Of a DNA stretch of 5,828 bases, positions 1 through 5,828 are shown in pieces. Location: positions 1 through 5,828 of the forward strand of contig CAMWWS010000189.1 in assembly GCA_947178085.1 (NCBI GenBank). The letters are read 5' to 3'. Each line of letters begins with the position of its first letter. Within the stretch, counting starts at the first letter, position 1. The notes below the pieces were generated by a model. It was not told the DNA's origin and made no database searches. It saw only the letters and a program-made list of their open reading frames with translations. This stretch comes from an uncultured Lachnospiraceae bacterium. Lineage in GTDB: Bacteria > Bacillota_A > Clostridia > Lachnospirales > Lachnospiraceae. The position numbers and the translations under genes were made by a program.

Positions 1-978
1 CAGCTCCTGAACTTTTGCCATATCAGGTTCGTCCGGTAAATCCGTATTCTCTGCCGCGTAATGCAGTTTCTTTTCAAAATCCGACAGCATATCGTAAAAA
101 CTCTCGTGGAATGTGCCGTCTTCTTTCTGATATTTTCCAAAACGGATATCCATAAGAAGAGCATGCTCTTTCTCTCTGTAGGTATTTATCTCGCCTTTTT
201 CCAGAATATCCAATGCCATCATAAAAAGCCTTATCAGATGCATCGCATGCTTATTCAGATGCAAATCATCCTTCTTCTTATTGCGCTTCCCGATTTTCTC
301 ATAATCGCGGACAACATTCGCCATCGAATTCCACATGCCGCAATAATCCCGTAACGGATAATGTGTCATGTTGGCATTCACGAATATTTCGGTTTCCAGT
401 TCCGGATTCACTGCCTTATCAATAAAAATCTCCAGACTTCCGTTCTCAAAATGCTTAAAATGATTATTAAAATCATGCATTGCGTTCTTTACCGAATTGA
501 AAATATGCTGCTCCTTTTCGCTCTGCGGAAATGTATCTCTGGCAAGTGCATTCTGCAGTCTGCGAAGCTGTGCGTCCGCATATCCGCCAAAAGAATTGAT
601 TGCACGTTTGGAAAGAAAAAGCTTTTTATTCGCTAAAAGCATTTCTCCAATATCATTAAGATACAAGTAATGCTCCGGATTCAGTCCCAGAAGTTCTATC
701 GTATTTGGATTGCAGCTTAGTAAAAGCGTAATGATTTTATTGAACGCATAAATTACCGTATCGGTATTTTCATCCACATACTGCTCAAACGCAGAAAGTC
801 CAATCAAATCCGATTTCTGATTCAGCGCAATACCCCTGATATCAATATCGCTGGATTCAACGTTAGTGCCGTAAGAATAACTTCCGGCAAGACCAAGTAA
901 AATGACATGCTTCCCCAGGTGCTCGTTGGTTTTTATAAAATCATATTCTGTTTGCTGTAGAATAGCTTGATAGTTCAA
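1..978 (-). CDS. RlaP/YcgL-type nucleotidyltransferase (DNA polymerase beta superfamily), 3' end cut by the window edge
   Basis: 326 codons are visible and no stop is reached before the left edge. The N-terminal domain carries the nucleotidyltransferase signature: GSYSYGT at residues 32-38 (G32-S33 for the nucleotide triphosphate), then D44-I-D46 as the metal-binding pair, with D73 in DTVIYAF a plausible third carboxylate. A conserved-looking CNPNTIELL follows at 89-97. The C-terminal helical part has the block KHAMHLIRL (243-251), then LEKGEINTYRE and a second helix ending IRFGKY (278-283). This order is typical of COG3541/RlaP proteins. From family knowledge, these are predicted nucleotidyltransferases, some sitting beside RNA ligase or repair genes; the substrate is unknown. 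The start is TTG at 976-978: AGGAG lies 8 bases upstream, a TGA in frame lies at about 1010-1012, and no ATG or GTG occurs before the catalytic motif. Only a short C-terminal tail is probably missing. I am sure of the superfamily, fairly sure of the family, and unsure of the role. Confidence 0.9.
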   Translation of the reverse strand, partial: MNYQAILQQTEYDFIKTNEHLGKHVILLGLAGSYSYGTNVESSDIDIRGIALNQKSDLIGLSAFEQYVDENTDTVIYAFNKIITLLLSCNPNTIELLGLNPEHYLYLNDIGEMLLANKKLFLSKRAINSFGGYADAQLRRLQNALARDTFPQSEKEQHIFNSVKNAMHDFNNHFKHFENGSLEIFIDKAVNPELETEIFVNANMTHYPLRDYCGMWNSMANVVRDYEKIGKRNKKKDDLHLNKHAMHLIRLFMMALDILEKGEINTYREKEHALLMDIRFGKYQKEDGTFHESFYDMLSDFEKKLHYAAENTDLPDEPDMAKVQEL

Positions 979-986
979 GTGGTTTA

Positions 987-991
987 CTCCT
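987..991 (-). promoter_or_regulatory. Ribosome binding site deciding a TTG start
   Basis: On the minus strand AGGAG is followed by 8 bases (TAAACCAC) and then TTG. No other AGGAG-like site or ATG/GTG codon is available in this frame before the catalytic motif, so this site fixes the TTG at 976-978 as the start of the nucleotidyltransferase. Confidence 0.8.
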
Positions 992-1017
992 GTATAAATT
1001 TCTTTGAATCAATAGTT

Positions 1018-1046
1018 ATTTTATCTGAAATTGCTCATCAAGTAAA
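1018..1046 (-). promoter_or_regulatory. Sigma-70/SigA-type promoter for the nucleotidyltransferase gene
   Basis: On the minus strand a -35 box TTTACT (1041-1046, 4 of 6 to TTGACA) and a -10 box TAAAAT (1018-1023, 5 of 6 to TATAAT) are separated by exactly 17 bases. Transcription would start near 1011, giving a leader of about 33 bases that contains the AGGAG site. The promoter lies wholly between the two genes, which suggests that the nucleotidyltransferase can be expressed independently of the large upstream genes. This is a visual consensus match, not a measured start site. Confidence 0.6.
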
Positions 1047-1050
1047 GCGG

Positions 1051-1074
1051 TTTCCTATATCTCGAATTTCCTAT
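1051..1074 (-). repeat. Pair of 8-base direct repeats just upstream of the -35 box
   Basis: ATAGGAAA (minus strand) occurs at 1067-1074 and again at 1051-1058, 16 bases apart start to start. The nearer copy ends 4 bases before the -35 box. Such spacing could suit a regulator binding one face of the helix, but two 8-mers in AT-rich intergenic DNA may be chance. The rest of the 104-base gap shows no convincing stem-loop with a T run, so no intrinsic terminator for the upstream gene is called. Confidence 0.3.
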
Positions 1075-1082
1075 TCTATCGT

Positions 1083-2957
1083 TTAAAGTGAAAAGAGAAT
1101 GTCTGAAATCTCCACAAGCCTTCTTTCCTCATCCCCTGCCGCATACAGTGTCAAATGAAGCTGTACGGCAAGGCTCTTTCTTGTTTCCTCACGTCCGCCA
1201 AATCCCGCCTCTAACCACGCTGCAATCCGCTCATATACCTTTCCAATCATTTCCGTTCTTGTTTCGGAATCAATATCCGGCACATATAAGATTGGCAAAT
1301 AGCTGTAAATGCTTTCTTTATCCACCGTAACGACCGGAGCCTTGCAGTATGCTTCCAAAACAATTTTCCCGAAACCGTCACCGATATCATTTAATATCCC
1401 TGTAAAATTACTCCGGCTGAAACTTCCGGCGCTAATCGTATCATCATACCGCAGAAATGGACACATCTCATCAGCAAACCGTATTTCATCCGTCCGGTAC
1501 ACGAATCCTTCATCGATTCCCTCTATATTTTGATTCCTGACAACGGACAAAGCGGCGTTAATACAATTTACATTTCTGATATCAAAATTCTTTATGCAAA
1601 TGGCAAACTGGCAGACCTTTGGCAATTTGTCAGGCAAAATATAATCATTTTCCTTACGCTTAAGCATTTCATATTCTCCTGCCTGATTCATCATGCGAAT
1701 TTCCAGACATTGCAAGTCCAAATCGAACTGTAATATTTGAAGCTTATTTTCCTCAAATGACAATGAAAAACGCAGTGTATGTTCCATTCCCATCAACCGG
1801 CGGACTTCTTTCATTTCATAAATCCAACTGTCCGAAATATCCTGACAAGTCCGGAGCAGCAAGTCTTTCATTCTACTGTCTGTAAGAAACTCTTCCCGCA
1901 AATAATGATACTGCGCCAACGCGCTTGAGAATCCCCGGCTCTGGCTCCTTGCCCTGACACTCTCCGACATAATAAGATGCAAAGATAAAATATCCTGTTC
2001 AGCCGTTTCATGCGCAAAACTAACCTCATAATTCCACAAGCTGTAATTTTGAAATATTTCCTCCATTGTTCTTTTCTGCATTTCCATTCCTGCATATCCC
2101 TGCTCCTTAAGAACCGGCATACTCGGGAAACGCTTGTATGGAAGAGATTTTTTTACACTCTTTGTATATTCCGTCTGCTTCTGAATCGTCAAATAATCAC
2201 AATGGTCGGTTCCGGCAATTTCCCAATCTGTAAAAGTTAACTTCAGATTGCAGCTTACATTCATCTGTCTGGATACATCCTTTGTCCTGACGCCGATTGG
2301 TAAAACACCGTCCTCTTTTATTTTTCCAGACTTTAAAGTCAGACCGTCTGCATCCGTCTTTACGCCAACACACCATGCAGTGTCTCCGGGCAGAGTCCTG
2401 TCAATGGGCAGCAGAATAACGCCGTCCATAGAATATCCGCTATGAAGGTTCTGCATCATAAGATTTTTATAATAAGAAACCGCCCTGTCCGTATAGTCGG
2501 GTGTCCCCGTTCCCACCGGCATAAGCCCTAAAGAGATAGCATCCGCAAGCTCTTCTTTTATTGCCAGCAGAGATTCGCACATATCCCTGTCATCTCCATA
2601 GAGAGAATCCGGCATCAGAAAACTCTCCATATCTTTCAGAAAATCATCCGCCCATTCCTCTAAATCTACCTGATAGAAAGAAGTCGTCTGCTCCGCCCCC
2701 TCCTTATCCCTCACAGTAATATCCACAAAGGATTGAAGTTTATTAGAAAGAGGCTGTAACGCCCAAAGCTCACATTCTCCAAATTCCAGAGATACCGGCG
2801 GCACGAAGCACAGCTTCCCGTCCCGTCCCCTCCTTGCCAGATACTCTCGCTTTATCTTCTCTTTGTCTTCCACTACAATACTCCTGACATTCAGTACCTC
2901 TTCTGCTGCCTCTGTCCCTTTCAGGCTTTCTGCAAGAAGATTTTCATTCCGTTTCAA
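1083..2957 (-). CDS. Large hypothetical protein, probably the C-terminal part of a frameshift-split gene
   Basis: A 624-codon frame from a TTG at 2955-2957 to TAA at 1083-1085. I do not recognise the family. The protein is acidic, has no signal peptide, membrane segment or catalytic motif I can see, and alternates strand-like stretches (RFSLSFEENKLQILQFDLDL, CQFAICIKNF) with short helical blocks. A notable segment is FVYRTDEIRFAD (485-496), followed by YSYLPILYVPDID (about 552-564) and a final helix plus strand (SLAVQLHLTLYA). The TTG start is doubtful: it overlaps the previous stop as TTGA and has only GAGG 11 bases upstream. In-frame codons before it, from about 2999, read as normal protein (ACEKEPIPIEAAFI), and no other start exists back to the in-frame TAA at 3033-3035. 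It is therefore best read as the continuation of the upstream frame, entered by a -1 shift. If it is a separate gene, translational coupling at TTGA would be the mechanism. The coding call is firm; the start and function are not. Confidence 0.85.
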   Translation of the reverse strand: MKRNENLLAESLKGTEAAEEVLNVRSIVVEDKEKIKREYLARRGRDGKLCFVPPVSLEFGECELWALQPLSNKLQSFVDITVRDKEGAEQTTSFYQVDLEEWADDFLKDMESFLMPDSLYGDDRDMCESLLAIKEELADAISLGLMPVGTGTPDYTDRAVSYYKNLMMQNLHSGYSMDGVILLPIDRTLPGDTAWCVGVKTDADGLTLKSGKIKEDGVLPIGVRTKDVSRQMNVSCNLKLTFTDWEIAGTDHCDYLTIQKQTEYTKSVKKSLPYKRFPSMPVLKEQGYAGMEMQKRTMEEIFQNYSLWNYEVSFAHETAEQDILSLHLIMSESVRARSQSRGFSSALAQYHYLREEFLTDSRMKDLLLRTCQDISDSWIYEMKEVRRLMGMEHTLRFSLSFEENKLQILQFDLDLQCLEIRMMNQAGEYEMLKRKENDYILPDKLPKVCQFAICIKNFDIRNVNCINAALSVVRNQNIEGIDEGFVYRTDEIRFADEMCPFLRYDDTISAGSFSRSNFTGILNDIGDGFGKIVLEAYCKAPVVTVDKESIYSYLPILYVPDIDSETRTEMIGKVYERIAAWLEAGFGGREETRKSLAVQLHLTLYAAGDEERRLVEISDILFSL

Positions 2958-5828
2958 AATAAAGGCAGCCTCGATAGGAATCGGTTCCTTCTCACACGCA
3001 AAGGGGAGTATATATACTGCGTCTTCCGGTATTTACCCTCATACAGCGCACGCACATAATCAAGCAGGGCCGCCTTCTCCACTATCGTTTCTTTTCCACA
3101 TAAATCAATGGCACAGACAATATCTGCACAGCTTAGCTGTTCGTATGCGGTTCTTAGGTTTTTGTCCTCTTCCCCCTCCGCTATTTCATTTAATCTGAGC
3201 ATTTGATTCTCCTTCTCTTCCACATACTGAAAAGTGAGGATAAAATGATAACCATCGTCATTCTCTTCCAGCGAATAGGCGCACTTTGTGTGAGGATAAG
3301 CCGTCACCGGAAGAAGTGCATCCGTATATCCATAGGATATTTCCCATCGTTTTCCATTCGCAGTACGATTCCCCAGAAGGTCTACAAAATAAAATTCCAT
3401 CTCCAACCGGCTTCCATCTATGATTCCGCCATAAGAACCGGTGCAATCCCCTTTCGCCATACGATAAGCGGGAACGACCTGACTGTACTGATTTTCCTTT
3501 CTCTGCGTTTCCTCTGTTTCCTGCGCAATCAAAGGTCTGCTCTCATTGCTTCCCTGAAAATATTCGTTCTCTATAATTCGGTAGGTAAGCATCTGATAAC
3601 GCTCCTGCAAAGTTCCTTCTGCGTCTTTTCCGTTTACGGCAGCATCCGCCTTCATACGGAATGCCAAGGTTCCTGCCTCATAGGCACAGATATGCGTTTT
3701 CTCTCCTGTCAGGATAACCGGATGAGACTCGGAAGTGATTTCAGCATTGTTGATTTTAACAGCTTCTGATTTCTTCTCTGTCCTTACCCATAGAAGCAGC
3801 GTCATTTTTCCTTCGTCGAGAATCGACCTGTCCGCCAAGCCGAACCGCAGATAATATCCTCTGGAATTTACCATAGACGCATCCTTTAACAGTGACAGGA
3901 ATTGCGCTGTTTCTGTCAGATATGCGCTGTTACGGTAAGATTTTTCCTCCGTATCTTCTCCGTCTCTTTGCCGGATAATCTTGCCATTCTGCATCTGCTC
4001 CGGTTTTTCCGACTCCAGACTTAAATTATTACGGTACAAGTATACCGGCCCCTCGATTGCCGAAAAACCACAGTTTTCTTCGTCTAAACTGTTCGTGTAG
4101 CGATAAGGCTTTATTTCCACAACACAATCATCCAAAATGTCCGTAATGCGGTTGATATTCTCATATCCTACCGGCTCCACCGAAAAGATATTTTTCTTGC
4201 TTTCCTTTATGGGAAGCCGAAGTAAAAATCCCTTTTCAAAAGCAATCTCCTCCGAAGATTCCTGCTCCGGATGCAATGTTACCTGATAACTGCCCGACAG
4301 CACGGACGGAATTTCCCAGAAACTGACGCCGCTCTCCCCTGCCAACATCTGGGGATTCGCAAGTTCTTCCGTTTTTAACACACTGCGGTAAAAGGGCAAA
4401 AGCTCGACTGCGGCATCCATCCTGACTTTCCCTGTAGGGTATACTAAGTCACGCTTTAAGAAAGTCCACTCTATGCTGCTTTCCCCGGCAACATTCGTAC
4501 CGTCCTGTGTAATGCCCTCCCAACCGTCATGTATCACCTCTTCCCCAGTACCAAACCCGCTTCCTGCAAAAGAACGCCGATACAGACGCGGTATCATCGG
4601 CTCGCTCTGTACTCTCCTCCCCGCGTTCAATGCACCTTCTGTCTGCCACGGCTTTATTCTCATCGTCATTCTGTGAACGACTTCCGTTTCTTCAAAGCCG
4701 TCCGGATTCAATCCGTCAAATTCCTGCAGTGCGAAGGCGTACAGGCTTTTTACTCCGTCCTCTCCGCAATAAGTACGATTCCCGCCATAACAGAATCGGG
4801 AAACCATCCCCGCCGCCTTTTCCAGACTTTCCGTATCCGTCACAAGCTCTGCTGCCTCGTCGGGTGTAAGCTCCTTCTCTCCTATCTTCTCCATGGCGAG
4901 AGAAACGGCAGTCTTTGTCAACAAATAGAAATACTGCATAAACAGGAACACAGAAGCCGAATAGCGGTTTTCTTCCCATTCCCCGTTCATGAACCCAACA
5001 TTCTCTGACGGATTCATCCAGACAGAAAGCTGCTCGTAATATTCCTGCATTTGTTTTAGGAAATCTGCCCCGACCATCGGCTCTGACTCCAAGTCATACC
5101 TTCTCTCCTCATCCGGCGCCATGAACCAAATAAGCTCCATGCGCGGATACAGGACAAAAGGAATCCCTTCGATTTCTATATCCGCTGTGTCTTCACTCTT
5201 GATATAGGATAGAGAAACATTCTTTGAAAGGAATCCCTCCAGTTTTTCAAAATGAAATCCCTCATCAAAGCTTTCCCCGCCGGATAAATAATGATAAAGC
5301 CATGAGAGCAAATCATAGTTTACTATCATCTGCCCTTCTCCGGAATCGTTTTGCTCTTTGGAATTCTCTCCGTTTTTTATGACCGACAAAACGGCGCGTT
5401 TCAGGCATATTTTTAAAAGAACCGCAAAAGGAGTTTCTTTTGCTTCCTCATAGCCTAATAGCCTACCGGTTGCCTTATCCAGTCCATGTAACAATGGTAA
5501 AAATGCCACTTTCTTTTGTCCGCTTCCCGCTTGACCTATTTTGGGTTCATCAAAAGTAAAATAAGGCACGACTTCCGCCTGGATTTCCTCTTTTGCTCCC
5601 AGCACTTCCCCATCATACCATTTCACTTTATAGCAAATCTCCTGCATCGACAGCATCTCTGCCCTATTCAACAGCGCATTTTCTTCCCATGGCGGTGTAC
5701 TCTTTGTTCCCAGAACAAAACTGTCCTCCCATTCAAATCGGAAACTGAAAGAAATCTTAACAAACAGAATTTTAACATAGGCATCCACAGAAACAGAAAG
5801 AGCGACAGAAAGCAGAGTAGGCTGATAA
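2954..5828 (-). CDS. Very large hypothetical beta-rich protein, 5' end outside the window; probably the N-terminal/central part of the split gene
   Basis: The frame is open from the right edge (957 full codons) to TGA at 2954-2956. A GTG at 5786-5788 could be taken as a start, but it lacks any ribosome binding site and the 13 codons before it are open and protein-like, so the real start is probably beyond the window. Residue numbers here count from that GTG. The beginning alternates polar and hydrophobic residues (KILFVKISFSFRFEW), as in beta strands. The middle is acidic and mixed helix and strand. Near the end a strand-rich module contains DLLGNR (803-808) and YGYTDALLPV (819-828), then a helical stretch up to YEGKYRKTQYIY. 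The final residues (RVRRNRFLSR) are out of character and probably misframed beyond S928-P929. No signal peptide, transmembrane helix, Walker, protease or other catalytic motif was seen. Size and texture would suit a structural or assembly protein, or part of a toxin-like complex, but this is only an impression. The coding call is firm, the function unknown. Confidence 0.88.
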   Translation of the reverse strand, partial: YQPTLLSVALSVSVDAYVKILFVKISFSFRFEWEDSFVLGTKSTPPWEENALLNRAEMLSMQEICYKVKWYDGEVLGAKEEIQAEVVPYFTFDEPKIGQAGSGQKKVAFLPLLHGLDKATGRLLGYEEAKETPFAVLLKICLKRAVLSVIKNGENSKEQNDSGEGQMIVNYDLLSWLYHYLSGGESFDEGFHFEKLEGFLSKNVSLSYIKSEDTADIEIEGIPFVLYPRMELIWFMAPDEERRYDLESEPMVGADFLKQMQEYYEQLSVWMNPSENVGFMNGEWEENRYSASVFLFMQYFYLLTKTAVSLAMEKIGEKELTPDEAAELVTDTESLEKAAGMVSRFCYGGNRTYCGEDGVKSLYAFALQEFDGLNPDGFEETEVVHRMTMRIKPWQTEGALNAGRRVQSEPMIPRLYRRSFAGSGFGTGEEVIHDGWEGITQDGTNVAGESSIEWTFLKRDLVYPTGKVRMDAAVELLPFYRSVLKTEELANPQMLAGESGVSFWEIPSVLSGSYQVTLHPEQESSEEIAFEKGFLLRLPIKESKKNIFSVEPVGYENINRITDILDDCVVEIKPYRYTNSLDEENCGFSAIEGPVYLYRNNLSLESEKPEQMQNGKIIRQRDGEDTEEKSYRNSAYLTETAQFLSLLKDASMVNSRGYYLRFGLADRSILDEGKMTLLLWVRTEKKSEAVKINNAEITSESHPVILTGEKTHICAYEAGTLAFRMKADAAVNGKDAEGTLQERYQMLTYRIIENEYFQGSNESRPLIAQETEETQRKENQYSQVVPAYRMAKGDCTGSYGGIIDGSRLEMEFYFVDLLGNRTANGKRWEISYGYTDALLPVTAYPHTKCAYSLEENDDGYHFILTFQYVEEKENQMLRLNEIAEGEEDKNLRTAYEQLSCADIVCAIDLCGKETIVEKAALLDYVRALYEGKYRKTQYIYSPLRVRRNRFLSRLPLF
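2969..2972 (-). promoter_or_regulatory. Weak candidate ribosome binding site for the downstream frame
   Basis: GAGG on the minus strand lies 11 bases before the TTG at 2955-2957. The match is only four bases and the spacing is long, so it would support reinitiation by ribosomes ending at the overlapping TGA rather than strong independent initiation. It is listed because it is the main evidence in favour of two separate genes. Confidence 0.25.
2976..3005 (-). other. Frameshift junction: slippery heptamer C CCT TTG plus downstream hairpin
   Basis: In the upstream gene's frame the minus strand reads TCC CCT TTG. The bases 3005 to 2999 (C CCT TTG) fit the X XXY YYZ pattern for -1 slippage, after which reading continues GCG TGT GAG in the frame of the downstream gene. 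Nine bases after the heptamer, AGGAA (2985-2989) can pair with TTCCT (2976-2980) around a CCGA loop, giving a five-pair stem. The stem is weak, and CCCTTTG is not a heptamer I know to be efficient in bacteria. The same junction is equally explained by loss of one C from the C run at 3003-3006: with five Cs the two frames join as YSP-FACEKEPIPIE. That some frame change joins the frames here is likely; the mechanism is open. Confidence 0.5.

Noticed and set aside
61..636. Two plus-strand frames (61-354 and 361-636), one with hydrophobic stretches resembling membrane helices
   Set aside because: Both are antisense to the nucleotidyltransferase, whose motifs are clear on the minus strand; the apparent hydrophobic segments come from reverse-reading its codons.
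1021..1082. Intrinsic terminator after the large gene
   Set aside because: No GC-rich stem followed by a T run was found on the minus strand between the stop at 1083 and the promoter.
2863..3198. 111-codon plus-strand frame across the junction of the two large frames
   Set aside because: It spans the suspected frameshift, so I considered a real antisense gene. It has no start signal and its low-complexity Ser/Pro/His translation does not resemble a gene.
3203..3769. 188-codon plus-strand frame
   Set aside because: It is antisense to the large minus-strand protein, has no ribosome binding site I can see, and its translation is rich in Ile/Ser/Arg/Cys with no recognisable pattern, as expected of a shadow frame.
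4529..5008. 159-codon plus-strand frame
   Set aside because: It lies entirely inside the better minus-strand frame and its composition (many His, Arg, Cys, Ser) is that of antisense reading.
1083..5828. Direct assignment to a toxin complex, tape measure or baseplate protein
   Set aside because: No diagnostic motif of these families was seen; the resemblance is general texture only, so the protein is left as hypothetical.

Overview
The window looks like a piece of a moderately AT-rich Firmicutes chromosome, most likely Clostridia of the Lachnospiraceae kind. This is inferred from base composition, an AGGAG ribosome binding site, a TTG start and a promoter with a 17-base spacer; no taxonomic marker is present. 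All real coding content is on the minus strand. Every plus-strand open frame is antisense to a better minus-strand frame.

Reading in the direction of transcription (right to left), bases 5828 to 2954 hold a very large hypothetical protein frame. It is still open at the right edge, so its true start is outside the window. It is followed, with a 4-base TTGA overlap, by a second large frame ending at 1083. The two look like halves of one beta-rich protein. The last 15 or so residues of the upstream frame turn abruptly Arg-rich, while the downstream frame, shifted by -1, already reads as good protein about 45 bases before its only possible start codon (a TTG). The switch point lies at a TCCCCTTTG stretch around 2999-3006. 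Either a one-base deletion in the C run has split one gene of at least 1,581 codons, or the ribosome makes a -1 shift there. A formal slippery heptamer (C CCT TTG) and a small hairpin 9 bases downstream are both present. I do not recognise the family with confidence. The sequence has no signal peptide, transmembrane segment or enzyme motif that I can see.

A 104-base gap (979-1082) follows, with no clear terminator. It holds a good sigma-70-type promoter, a pair of 8-base direct repeats just upstream of it, and a strong ribosome binding site. These serve a gene occupying 978 to 1, also on the minus strand and running off the left edge: a nucleotidyltransferase of the RlaP/YcgL type (DNA polymerase beta superfamily) that starts with TTG. 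It appears to be an independent transcription unit and need not be functionally linked to the large protein.
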